Part shown: piece by piece, positions 5,689 through 13,529 of the stretch
Layout: each line of letters begins with the position of its first letter
How positions within the stretch are numbered: the first letter of the stretch is position 1
Assembly (NCBI GenBank): GCA_027357125.1
Contig: DAHVVW010000013.1
Coordinates: forward strand, 1-13,714
DNA length: 13,714 nt
Source: Clostridiales bacterium
Lineage (GTDB): Bacteria; Bacillota; Desulfitobacteriia; Desulfitobacteriales; Desulfitobacteriaceae
Direction: 5' to 3'
The notes under the pieces: model-generated
What the model saw: only the letters and a program-made list of their open reading frames with translations
Database searches by the model: none
What the model was told of the DNA's origin: nothing
Program-made: the position numbers and the translations under genes

Positions 5689-6057
5689 ATGATTCAACCG
5701 CCTTCAGCGAGTTCCCCGTTGCCCGTGCTACCGGGAGATGTCTTTCCTGGCCAGAAATTGGAGTCGCGGCGTGAGGCGCCGCGTCCGGTGGTGGACCGCA
5801 AGCAAGAGGTTCCTCTAGCTAAAGAGGATATTCCCCGGCAAGAAGCGGAAAAAACCGCGGAGAAACTCAATCGTCTCATGGGGTTGATTGATCGGCGCTT
5901 GGAGTTTTCGGTGCATGAGAAAAGCCAGCGGGTAATGGTTAAAGTTGTGAATCAGGAGACGGGAGAGATTTTGGATGAGATCCCTCCTAAGAAGCTGTTG
6001 GATCTTATGGCCTCGTTTCACCAGATGGTCGGTTTGTTCTTAGATAAGAATGTCTGA
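5689..6057 (+). CDS. flaG: FlaG family protein
   Basis: FlaG is a small protein encoded beside flagellin and fliD in many bacteria; it affects filament length, but its mechanism is not settled. The product is 122 residues. The first ~40 are proline-rich and low in complexity, and residues about 60-122 form the FlaG domain, with RRLEFSVHEKSQRVMVKVV, then ETGEILDEIPPKKLLDLM and a final GLFLDKNV. AGGGGGTG at 5675-5682 is the ribosome binding site for ATG 5689. It follows the hag terminator with no convincing promoter of its own, so it probably depends on read-through from hag. It is spaced 14 bases from fliD. Confidence 0.9.
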   Translation: MIQPPSASSPLPVLPGDVFPGQKLESRREAPRPVVDRKQEVPLAKEDIPRQEAEKTAEKLNRLMGLIDRRLEFSVHEKSQRVMVKVVNQETGEILDEIPPKKLLDLMASFHQMVGLFLDKNV

Positions 6058-6058
6058 T

Positions 6059-6065
6059 AGGGGGG
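6059..6065 (+). promoter_or_regulatory. Ribosome binding site that decides the fliD start
   Basis: AGGGGGG directly abuts the ATG at 6066, which is too close for initiation there. It is ideally placed, 6 bases away, for the in-frame ATG at 6072. Confidence 0.65.
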
Positions 6066-6071
6066 ATGACA

Positions 6072-7565
6072 ATGTCGATTGGCTCCACAGGGATGTCCCT
6101 GCCGGGTTTGTCCGGTTATGATTTCTCCGGGATTATTGATATGATGGTTCAGGTGGAGCGCCTTCCGGAATTGCAGATGCAGACAAACCAGACCGCTTTA
6201 CAGACGCGCAGTGATGCCTGGAAGGATGTCAATACTAGGTTGCAGAGTCTGGATACCAAGCTAACCGCTTTGAAGGATGCTGGCACCTGGACCGCGGCTT
6301 CGGTCAGCTCCAGCAACACGTCATTTCTGACGGCTTCCACTTCTGCCGGAGCGGCTCAGGGGATTTACAGTCTGACGATCACCCAGACAGCAGCGGCTCA
6401 AACAGCAGTAAGTGCCGTTCAAGCCTCGGCCAGTACGGCACTTAATCTATCCGGAACATTTAGTATCATGTCCGGAAAGAATGCCACGAGCGGTGTTCAG
6501 GTTACAGTGGCGGCCACAGATACTCTAACCAGCATCGCCAGCAAGATTAACGGTGCAGGAGCCGGGGTTAATGCGGCGGTGGTTCAAACCGGAACCAACC
6601 AGTACCAATTGTCCATCACGAACAATTCCACCGGGACGGACAACCAGGCAACCTTCCAGGATGTCAGTGGTACGGTTCTGGGAGGTACGGGCTCTGCAGG
6701 CCTAGGGCTTCTCTCGACCACAGCGGATACGAACCATGCAGGCTATTTTCTTGCTCAGACGGTGACGAATCCAGCGGTCAATGCTTCATTTACGGTGAAT
6801 GGAATCGCCATCACAAGCCAATCCAATACGGTAACAACAGCTGTTCCAGGGGTGACCTTTAATTTTGTCGGTACGGTAGCTCCTGCAAATCCGCAGTCTG
6901 TGACCCTGAATGTATCAGCTGACACTTCGGTGGCTCAAAAAGCAGTGCAGGCCTTTGTTGACCAGTATAATTCGACTATGGATTTCATATCCACAAAGCT
7001 TAACTATGACACGTCCACCAAAATCAAAGGGGATCTGTTTGGCGATGCGACCTTGCAAGGGGTTCAGTCGCGCTTGCGTACGATGATGGGCAGCATTATC
7101 GCCAATCCTTCCAGTCCCACTGGACCGTATAACACCCTTGGATCAGTGGGAATTACGACGTCTTCGGCGAATTTCGGCAAAGATGCGACGCTGACTTTGG
7201 ATACGGCCAAATTTGCGACTGCGATTGCAGCCAATCCGAAAGCGGTGGCCAATCTTTTTGGGGCAGCCTATGGGGGAGTCACGCCTAACACCACCACAGA
7301 AGGGCTTGCGAACATTGCGCATACCTATTTGTACCCTATGATTATGTACGGGGGGACGATCGCCCAGACCCAGGACATGCTGGCCAACCAGATCAAAGAT
7401 GTAAAAGATCAGATTACTCAATATGAACAGCATGTTTTGAATTATCAGGAACAGTTGAAACTGCGCTTTGCTAAGCTGGAATCAGTACTCTCCGGGTTCA
7501 ACAGCCAGGCAAGCTGGTTGACGACGCAGATGTCAAGTCTCTCTGCTTCTACATCGAAGAAATAG
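6072..7565 (+). CDS. fliD: Flagellar filament capping protein FliD
   Basis: FliD (HAP2) forms the cap at the filament tip that folds incoming flagellin subunits. From ATG 6072 the product is 497 residues, a normal Firmicute length. The N-terminal FliD_N domain (about 1-105) begins GLSGYDFSGIIDMMVQVERLP and has the DAWKDVNTRLQSLDTKL helix. A Ser/Thr/Ala-rich centre contains the hook-IN-like QYQLSITNNSTGTDNQ. The FliD_C domain carries FVDQYNSTMDFI, then GDLFGDATLQGVQSRL, and ends with LRFAKLESVLSGFNSQASWL, the family's closing helix. ATG 6066 is possible but crowds the ribosome binding site. It lies between flaG and fliS as in Bacillus. No secretion signal is expected, since export is through the flagellar type III apparatus. 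Confidence 0.95.
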   Translation: MSIGSTGMSLPGLSGYDFSGIIDMMVQVERLPELQMQTNQTALQTRSDAWKDVNTRLQSLDTKLTALKDAGTWTAASVSSSNTSFLTASTSAGAAQGIYSLTITQTAAAQTAVSAVQASASTALNLSGTFSIMSGKNATSGVQVTVAATDTLTSIASKINGAGAGVNAAVVQTGTNQYQLSITNNSTGTDNQATFQDVSGTVLGGTGSAGLGLLSTTADTNHAGYFLAQTVTNPAVNASFTVNGIAITSQSNTVTTAVPGVTFNFVGTVAPANPQSVTLNVSADTSVAQKAVQAFVDQYNSTMDFISTKLNYDTSTKIKGDLFGDATLQGVQSRLRTMMGSIIANPSSPTGPYNTLGSVGITTSSANFGKDATLTLDTAKFATAIAANPKAVANLFGAAYGGVTPNTTTEGLANIAHTYLYPMIMYGGTIAQTQDMLANQIKDVKDQITQYEQHVLNYQEQLKLRFAKLESVLSGFNSQASWLTTQMSSLSASTSKK

Positions 7566-7602
7566 AGAAAACTAGACTTGAGTAAAGGAGTGAGGTAAGC
7601 TG

Positions 7603-8007
7603 ATGTCGATGCCGATGCCTACAAGTAATCCATATGGTATGTACCACCAGACGTCGATCATAACGGCGTCGCCAGAAAAACTCTTGCTCTTGCTTTTTGA
7701 TGGTGCAATCAAGCGTGTCCAAAAGGCAGCCGTTGCGCTCGGAGATCGGGACTGGGAGAAAGCGCACGTCTTGTTGCTACGGATCCAAGATATCTTTAGC
7801 GAATTAGAAAATACCCTGAATCCGGAGGCCGGCGAACTCGCTTCAAACCTTGGAGCCCTATATGCTTTCTACCGGCAGCAAGTGGCGAAGGCGAATCTGG
7901 AGAAGAACAGCCAATATTTGGAGCCCGTACTGGAGTTTCTGCGGGATTACCGTCAGATGTGGGAAGAGGCTGCTCGTCTGGCTCGTTTGCCGAACGAGGG
8001 AAAATAG
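7603..8007 (+). CDS. fliS: Flagellar export chaperone FliS
   Basis: FliS binds the C-terminal D0 region of flagellin in the cytoplasm and prevents premature polymerisation. The product is 134 residues. Family features are the N-terminal NPYGMYHQTSIITASPEKLLLLLFDGAIKR region, read in two parts as the exposed tail and helix 1, and the helical ARQ-type core with YAFYRQQVAKAN and the LEPVLEFLRDYRQMWEEA helix. Ribosome binding sequences AAAGGAG (7584-7590) and GAGG (7592-7595) precede ATG 7603. An in-frame ATG at 7609 is a less likely alternative. The gene follows fliD by 37 bases and precedes the next gene by one base, indicating coupled translation. FliS and FliW compete for flagellin in Bacillus, linking it to the fliW-csrA loop. 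Confidence 0.95.
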   Translation: MSMPMPTSNPYGMYHQTSIITASPEKLLLLLFDGAIKRVQKAAVALGDRDWEKAHVLLLRIQDIFSELENTLNPEAGELASNLGALYAFYRQQVAKANLEKNSQYLEPVLEFLRDYRQMWEEAARLARLPNEGK

Positions 8008-8008
8008 G

Positions 8009-8308
8009 ATGAGGGAAAACAAAGAGGGCAATATTCAGAAATCGATGTCCAACCGCCAACGCCGTGAGCTTCAGCGCTTAAGTGAGGCGGTATTCTTTTC
8101 CTTTGCTCAGGGGAATGATGCTCAGGGACATGCCCAGGTGCTGGAGTTTCTGGCCTATCTTGAGCAACCTGGTGTGATTGAGGTTTTGCTTAAAGTCTCG
8201 GGACAGGAATATTTAAAGGAGTTGTTGGGGGCCATGCAGGAACGGGACTATGTGCGCCTAACAGATGTCTTGCGCTACCAGCTCATGCCTATACTAAAGT
8301 CCAAGTAA
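8009..8308 (+). CDS. Unrecognised 99-residue protein in the fliT position
   Basis: I do not recognise this protein with certainty. It begins one base after the fliS stop (ATG 8009, AGGG at 7997-8000) and ends 24 bases before the maf start, so it is almost certainly expressed with both. The 99 residues look wholly helical, with no cysteine, signal or membrane segment. The start is basic and polar (RENKEGNIQKSMSNRQRREL), followed by amphipathic helices. The end reads ERDYVRLTDVLRYQLMPIL. Position and size match FliT, the small chaperone that follows fliS in many bacteria, but I see no clear FliT signature. A partner of Maf is an alternative. The open frame runs back into fliS (from 7850), but that upstream part overlaps fliS and is not translated from a proper site. 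An ATG at 8045 is a less likely start. Confidence 0.75.
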   Translation: MRENKEGNIQKSMSNRQRRELQRLSEAVFFSFAQGNDAQGHAQVLEFLAYLEQPGVIEVLLKVSGQEYLKELLGAMQERDYVRLTDVLRYQLMPILKSK

Positions 8309-8332
8309 GACAGAAATGGAGTGCCAATAACG

Positions 8333-10168
8333 ATGTCTTTGTTAGAGCGAAATTGCGTGCTACTGCAAAAAGACTATCCAGAGCTGGTAGAGGCTCTAAG
8401 AGGGCATGCGGAAGATGGGCGGATCCTTCTGGAGCTGGGGGCGCGTGGAGCCTGGACCGGCCGTTGGGTACGCGGGAATCGGCGAGTGTTATTGCATAGT
8501 GCCTACGATCCAGGAGTTGAAGCTCGAACGGCTTTCGAGGAACAGGATTACCGCTTATTCTCTTCGGTTTTGCTGATCGGAGGCGGTTTGGGCTATCACT
8601 GGCAGGAAGCTTTGCAACACACTCAACGGGGTTGCGTTGTTTACGTTTGTGAACCCGACATCGGCATGCTTGCGGCGGCACTTAGTGTTACGGATTTGGC
8701 CCCGATGTTAAACACAGGGGATCTGGTGTTTATCTGGGGAACTCTTGAAGAAATGCGGGGACAGCTCAATCGGCAATGGAACGATTTGACAAAGCTTGCG
8801 AAACTTAGGAAATTGCAGATCGTTGATTTCCCGCCTCTAAAACGTGAAGAACCGGAACTCTGTCAGGCAATCCATACGATGAGCGTTGAATTGGCGAAAT
8901 ATGCCCGCTTTATTGTGGGTAATGCTATTGGAGATACGCTTTATGGAATTATGAATACATTTTATAATCTGAGTTATATTGAAAACACGCCCAGCTTGAA
9001 GAAAATAGCCGACAGCTTTCCTCATCCAGTGGTGATCTTGGCCGCAGGCCCATCATTAGATAAGAACATTCAGTGGATTAAAGAATACCAGGATCGTGTC
9101 ACAATATTTGTCGTGGACACGATCGTCCAAAAAGTTCTTGATGCAGGGATTATACCGGATGCTGTGTTCGCCTTGGAACGCGGGGAGATTGTTTACGAAT
9201 GGTTCTTTGAAAAGTTAGCACCGATTCCCGGAAATACTTTAATGTTTGGGGCTTCGGTGGTGGATCCCCGTGTTTTTAACAAGTTTGGTGATAATGGTTT
9301 CGCTTTCTTGCGCAGTGAAGATGGGATGCAGCAGGAGTTTGCAAAAATGACGGGAGAGGAAACCATAGTGATGGGCTTATCAGTGGCACACCTCGCCTTT
9401 TCCGCGGCCCGTTCTCTCGGCATGGCTCCAATTGTGCTGGTGGGTCAAGACCTTGCATACGGCGACGATGGGAGTACGCACAGCCAAAACACGCATTATG
9501 ATGAAGTGGAAGAAAGACCGCGGACGGATGAGGATCAGTGGATTGAAGGGTATTATGGTCAGCCAGTCCGGACGACAAAGACATGGAAGGTCTTTCGGGA
9601 CTGGTTTGAACTGGAAATCGCACATACTGAGGCAACGGTGCTCAATGCCACAGAAGGTGGAGCCCGCATCCACGGGGCACAGGAATTGTCTCTGCGGGAC
9701 GTCCTGGATCAATACACAACGGATGCGCCGAAATCTAGTCTAAGAGAACACATACTGGATTTTTCCGAAGGCGAAGAATTGGCAGAAAGAAAACGCGTTT
9801 TGCGTTCAGGCCTGCAGGAAAGATACCATCTGTTTCAGAATTACAAAGATTTAATTAGTAAACATGTCAAAGAAATGGAAGACATCGGTAAGACCTTTAG
9901 TGGCAAATCGGCCCGGGCGCACCTGGATCGAATGGAAGAGGTTTTGATTGAGGAGTTCGCAGATAGTTGGCTCCATTATGCCTATATGCCGGAAGTGGCA
10001 AACTTGCTAGAGAGAATTATCGAAATCCGCTTTTCCGAGCCTTCAACCAAACTCCTGAGACAAGAAGCAGAGGCCTTCAAGCAGTTTTACTCTGAATTGC
10101 GAGATTATCTCGATTTGATGACGAGGCTTATGGAAGAGATGGGGATTGTGAATATAAAGGATGAATAA
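8333..10168 (+). CDS. maf: Motility accessory factor (Maf), flagellin glycosyltransferase, DUF115
   Basis: Maf proteins transfer nonulosonic acids (legionaminic or pseudaminic acid) from CMP-activated donors onto Ser/Thr of flagellin in the cytoplasm before export. The product is 611 residues from ATG 8333, chosen because GGAGTG at 8318-8323 is suitably spaced; an in-frame GTG at 8321 has no good site. The central MAF_flag10/DUF115 domain (about 220-400) has the hallmark AAGPSLD at about 237-243 and VGQDLAYGDDGSTHSQ from about residue 370. Both motifs resemble the sialyltransferase-like fold of the family. Helical regions flank it; the C-terminal ~150 residues are charged and alpha-helical. 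Its location between the fliS cluster and the leg genes fits its role joining flagellin and sugar. The exact sugar specificity cannot be read from the sequence. Confidence 0.9.
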   Translation: MSLLERNCVLLQKDYPELVEALRGHAEDGRILLELGARGAWTGRWVRGNRRVLLHSAYDPGVEARTAFEEQDYRLFSSVLLIGGGLGYHWQEALQHTQRGCVVYVCEPDIGMLAAALSVTDLAPMLNTGDLVFIWGTLEEMRGQLNRQWNDLTKLAKLRKLQIVDFPPLKREEPELCQAIHTMSVELAKYARFIVGNAIGDTLYGIMNTFYNLSYIENTPSLKKIADSFPHPVVILAAGPSLDKNIQWIKEYQDRVTIFVVDTIVQKVLDAGIIPDAVFALERGEIVYEWFFEKLAPIPGNTLMFGASVVDPRVFNKFGDNGFAFLRSEDGMQQEFAKMTGEETIVMGLSVAHLAFSAARSLGMAPIVLVGQDLAYGDDGSTHSQNTHYDEVEERPRTDEDQWIEGYYGQPVRTTKTWKVFRDWFELEIAHTEATVLNATEGGARIHGAQELSLRDVLDQYTTDAPKSSLREHILDFSEGEELAERKRVLRSGLQERYHLFQNYKDLISKHVKEMEDIGKTFSGKSARAHLDRMEEVLIEEFADSWLHYAYMPEVANLLERIIEIRFSEPSTKLLRQEAEAFKQFYSELRDYLDLMTRLMEEMGIVNIKDE

Positions 10169-10180
10169 GGGGCGGACAAG

Positions 10181-11185
10181 GTGAAGAGAAAAACAGTCTT
10201 AGTCACCGGTGCGGATGGCTTTATCGGTAGCCATCTTACGGAGACATTAGTGCGTCAAGGACATAAAGTACGGGCTTTCGTTTACTACAATTCCTTTAAT
10301 TCATGGGGATGGCTGGATACTCTGGGTAAAGCGATTCAGGACGAACTTGAGGTTTTTTCAGGAGACATTAGTGATCCGTTTGCCGTCCATAATGCTGTAG
10401 AGGGATGTTCGGTGATCTTTCACTTAGCGGCATTGATCGCAATTCCATATTCCTATCAGGCACCGGCATCCTATGTAGAAACGAATGTGATGGGAACCCT
10501 TAATATTCTACAAGCGGCCAGAGTGTGTGGTGTGGAGAAAGTTGTCCATACCAGTACCAGCGAGGTTTATGGCACAGCAAAATATGTCCCGATGGATGAA
10601 CAACATCCACTGCAGGCCCAGTCTCCCTATTCAGCGACTAAAATTGCTGCAGATCAACTGGCACTCTCTTTTTATCGTTCCTTTGGGCTACCGATAGCAA
10701 TCATACGTCCGTTTAATACCTACGGGCCTAGGCAATCCGCTCGGGCAGTGATCCCAACGATTATTACGCAAATTGCGGCGGGCAAGGAAAAAATTAAATT
10801 AGGGACACTTGAGCCAACCCGTGACCTGAACTATGTTAAGGATACTGTTTCAGGATTCATGGCAGTGGCTTCCTCTGATAAAGCGGTGGGTGAAGTCATT
10901 AATATTGGCAGCAATTATGAGATTAGCATTGGTGATTTAGCCAGATTAATTGCTGAAGTTCTGGGTCGGCAGGTTACCATTGAAACCGAGGTAAAGCGTT
11001 TGCGCCCAGAGAAAAGCGAAGTGGAGCGATTGTGGGCGGATAACAGCAAAGCAAAAAAGCTTTTGGGCTGGGAGCCGACCTATGCTGGCTTGGATGGTTT
11101 GAGAAGGGGGCTAGGGGATACAGCCGAGTGGTTTAGCGATCCGGAAAACCTGAAGCACTACAAAGCTGATATCTATAACCTATGA
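10181..11185 (+). CDS. legB: NAD-dependent 4,6-dehydratase LegB
   Basis: LegB is an extended short-chain dehydrogenase that makes a 4-keto-6-deoxy sugar nucleotide from GDP- or UDP-GlcNAc, the first committed step of legionaminic acid synthesis. The product is 334 residues. The NAD-binding motif GxxGxxG is at G10, G13 and G16. The catalytic region includes TSTSE at 124-128 and YxxxK at Y150 and K154. The stretch YNSFNSWGWL after the first beta-strand is typical of the LegB subgroup rather than general epimerases. The start is GTG 10181, with AGGGG at 10168-10172 that overlaps the maf stop. The stop shares an ATGA overlap with legC. A plain UDP-glucose-type epimerase or dehydratase is less likely given the neighbours. 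Confidence 0.9.
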   Translation: MKRKTVLVTGADGFIGSHLTETLVRQGHKVRAFVYYNSFNSWGWLDTLGKAIQDELEVFSGDISDPFAVHNAVEGCSVIFHLAALIAIPYSYQAPASYVETNVMGTLNILQAARVCGVEKVVHTSTSEVYGTAKYVPMDEQHPLQAQSPYSATKIAADQLALSFYRSFGLPIAIIRPFNTYGPRQSARAVIPTIITQIAAGKEKIKLGTLEPTRDLNYVKDTVSGFMAVASSDKAVGEVINIGSNYEISIGDLARLIAEVLGRQVTIETEVKRLRPEKSEVERLWADNSKAKKLLGWEPTYAGLDGLRRGLGDTAEWFSDPENLKHYKADIYNL

Positions 11186-12351
11186 GCGATTTAGATATAA
11201 CGGCAGTGGTTGAAGCCGTGAGAAGTTGCCTACCCCCGGAAACCAAATCCAAGGGCATCGGCCTTCATGAACCGGTTTTCGACGGAAACGAATGGGATTA
11301 TGTCAAGGAGTGCTTGGACACCGGCTGGGTATCTTCCGTGGGAAAGTTTGTCGATCGCTTTGAACACATGCTGGAAGATTACACGGGAGTTAAGAAAGCG
11401 GTAGCGGTCGTCAATGGTACGGCTGCCCTGCATATTGCTTTGAAACTTGCGGGTGTTAAACGGGATGATGAGGTTTTCGTTCCGGCTCTCACCTTTGTGG
11501 CTACAGCCAATGCAGTGACCTACTGTGGAGCGATTCCACATTTTGTGGATTCGGAAGAAAAAACCTTGGGCCTCGACCCCTGGAAACTGGAAGCATGGCT
11601 GCGGGAAATCGGCGAGGTTCGCGATGGGCAAACGGTTAATCGGCTAACGGGGCGCCGAATCAAAGCGGTTATAGCTATGCATACTTTCGGGCATCCCGTG
11701 GACCTGGATCCCCTGATAGAAGTTTGCGAGAGGTATGGCCTTGTTCTCGTTGAGGATGCTGCAGAGTCCCTGGGCTCTTATTACAAGGGGAAGCACACGG
11801 GGAATTGGGGGAAACTTGCTACCCTCAGTTTCAACGGTAACAAGACGGTCACAACTGGTGGAGGTGGGGCCATCTTAACAAATGATGAGGAATTGGGCAG
11901 GCTAGCCAAGCACCTTACCACAACAGCCAAAATCCCGCATCCTTGGGAGTATGTCCATGACCAGGTAGGTTATAATTACCGAATGCCGAACATTAATGCA
12001 GCTATGGGATGTGCACAATTGGAGCAGTTACAGGTATTTCTGGAGCGCAAAAGAAAACTCGCGCAGCGCTACCAGGACGCATTGACCAAGATTCTGGGGA
12101 TATCAGTCTTTGTCGAACCTGAATTTGCACGGAGCAATTATTGGCTCAATGCTCTTATCCTAGAGAAAGGGTATGCCTTCCAAAGGGATATTCTGTTAGA
12201 GGAACTCAAGCTTCAGGGTGTGCTATCTCGTCCCGTTTGGGCGCTGATGCATAATCTTCCGATATATAATAATTGTCCGCGCATGGATTTAGGCGAAGCA
12301 GTGGACATGGAGAAACGAATTATAAATATTCCGAGTGGGGCGGCATTATGA
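11182..12351 (+). CDS. legC: LegC aminotransferase (DegT/DnrJ/EryC1 family)
   Basis: LegC is a PLP-dependent aminotransferase that converts the 4-keto product of LegB to the 4-amino sugar. The product is 389 residues, the usual size. Key family features are NGTAALHIALKLAG near residue 77, D192 in VEDAAESLGS (contacting the PLP ring nitrogen), and K221 in FNGNKTVTTGGGG, the expected Schiff-base lysine. The region YNYRMPNINAAMGCAQLEQL follows. The ATG overlaps the legB stop by four bases (ATGA) and the gene's own stop overlaps legG in the same way, so translation is coupled along legB-legC-legG. A related PseC-type aminotransferase would be the alternative; LegB and NeuC/NeuB-type partners argue for LegC. 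Confidence 0.9.
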   Translation: MSDLDITAVVEAVRSCLPPETKSKGIGLHEPVFDGNEWDYVKECLDTGWVSSVGKFVDRFEHMLEDYTGVKKAVAVVNGTAALHIALKLAGVKRDDEVFVPALTFVATANAVTYCGAIPHFVDSEEKTLGLDPWKLEAWLREIGEVRDGQTVNRLTGRRIKAVIAMHTFGHPVDLDPLIEVCERYGLVLVEDAAESLGSYYKGKHTGNWGKLATLSFNGNKTVTTGGGGAILTNDEELGRLAKHLTTTAKIPHPWEYVHDQVGYNYRMPNINAAMGCAQLEQLQVFLERKRKLAQRYQDALTKILGISVFVEPEFARSNYWLNALILEKGYAFQRDILLEELKLQGVLSRPVWALMHNLPIYNNCPRMDLGEAVDMEKRIINIPSGAAL

Positions 12352-13508
12352 GTCAAAGAAAAATTTGCATTGTCACCGGTTCACGCGCAGAATATGGCCT
12401 CTTGTACTGGCTGATGAAGGAGGTTCAAGATGACCCGGAGCTCGAATTGCAGCTTGTCGTTACAGGAATGCATTTATCACCAGAATTTGGTCTTACGTAT
12501 AAAACGATTAAAAATGATGGTTTTCCTATTGCTGAACATGTTGAAATGCTGATGTCAAGTGACTCTCCAGTAGGAATTGCCAAATCCCTTGGCTTGGGGA
12601 CCATAGGATTTGCAGATACTTTTCCCCGTCTAAAACCAGATATTGTCGTGTTATTGGGCGACCGTTATGAAATATTGGCAGCTGCCCAAGCCGCCTTAAT
12701 TGCAAGAATGCCAATCGCTCATTTGCATGGTGGAGAGACAACAGAGGGCGCAATAGACGAAGCAATCCGGCATGCTATAACCAAAATGTCTCAATTGCAT
12801 TTTGTTGCTGCGGAGCCTTATCGACGGCGGGTTATTCAATTAGGTGAAGACCCGAGCAGGGTATTTAATTTTGGTTCCCTGGCAGTGGATAATATAAATA
12901 AACTTAATTTGCTGGATAGACAGGAGCTTGAAAGGGAACTGAATTTTGAATTCGGCCCAGAGAGCTTTCTTATCACATATCACCCTGTAACCTTGGGTTC
13001 GCTTGATCCGGAAAAAGCCATGCTAGAATTAATAAAGGCATTGGATTCCTTTCCTAAGGCCCAGCTAATTTTCACCAAACCAAATTCGGATACTCATGGA
13101 CGAGTTATTCAACAAATAATAGATGACTATGTAGCAATGCACAATGGTCGTGCCATTGCCTTTAATACTTTAGGGCAATTGAGATACCTAAGTACCCTAA
13201 AACATGTTAACTTGGTTCTTGGAAACTCTTCGAGCGGACTAAGCGAGGCGCCGCTACTCGGAACTCCTACGGTCAATGTGGGAGAGCGACAGCGTGGTAG
13301 GCTCAGGGCTCCATCAGTTCTTGATTGTCCAGAAAAGGCGGAGGAGATTGCATGGGCAATTCGGCAAGCCTTATCTGACGATTTTGTAATGCGGGCCGAG
13401 CAGTATGCCCAGAGATTTTGTTCTAGCGATGTTTCCGCTAGAATTAAGGAGCAACTTAAAGCCACAAATCTAGATAGACTTATGTCGAAGAAGTTTTATG
13501 ACCTTTAG
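12348..13508 (+). CDS. legG: UDP-N-acetylglucosamine 2-epimerase, LegG/NeuC family (hydrolysing)
   Basis: This enzyme releases UDP and epimerises C2 of UDP-diNAc-bacillosamine (LegG) or UDP-GlcNAc (NeuC), giving the 6-carbon precursor that LegI condenses with phosphoenolpyruvate. The product is 386 residues from ATG 12348. The start GTGGGG (12335-12340) is 7 bases upstream, and the ATGA overlap with legC is decisive against earlier in-frame starts (open frame back to 12273). Diagnostic motifs are TGSRAEYGLLYWLM at the N-terminus, HLHGGETTEGAIDEA at 125-139, YHPVT, and GNSSSGLSEAPLLGTPTVN from 292, which lines the nucleotide site. LegG is preferred over NeuC because LegB and LegC precede it. 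The gene is visibly more AT-rich than legB and legC. Confidence 0.88.
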   Translation: MSQRKICIVTGSRAEYGLLYWLMKEVQDDPELELQLVVTGMHLSPEFGLTYKTIKNDGFPIAEHVEMLMSSDSPVGIAKSLGLGTIGFADTFPRLKPDIVVLLGDRYEILAAAQAALIARMPIAHLHGGETTEGAIDEAIRHAITKMSQLHFVAAEPYRRRVIQLGEDPSRVFNFGSLAVDNINKLNLLDRQELERELNFEFGPESFLITYHPVTLGSLDPEKAMLELIKALDSFPKAQLIFTKPNSDTHGRVIQQIIDDYVAMHNGRAIAFNTLGQLRYLSTLKHVNLVLGNSSSGLSEAPLLGTPTVNVGERQRGRLRAPSVLDCPEKAEEIAWAIRQALSDDFVMRAEQYAQRFCSSDVSARIKEQLKATNLDRLMSKKFYDL

Positions 13509-13529
13509 TATTAAAGAGGAGCAAATCAA

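Noticed and set aside
7850..8008. Upstream extension of the 99-residue gene inside fliS.
   Set aside because: It overlaps the well-conserved fliS C-terminal coding region in another frame; initiation at 8009 fits the spacing.
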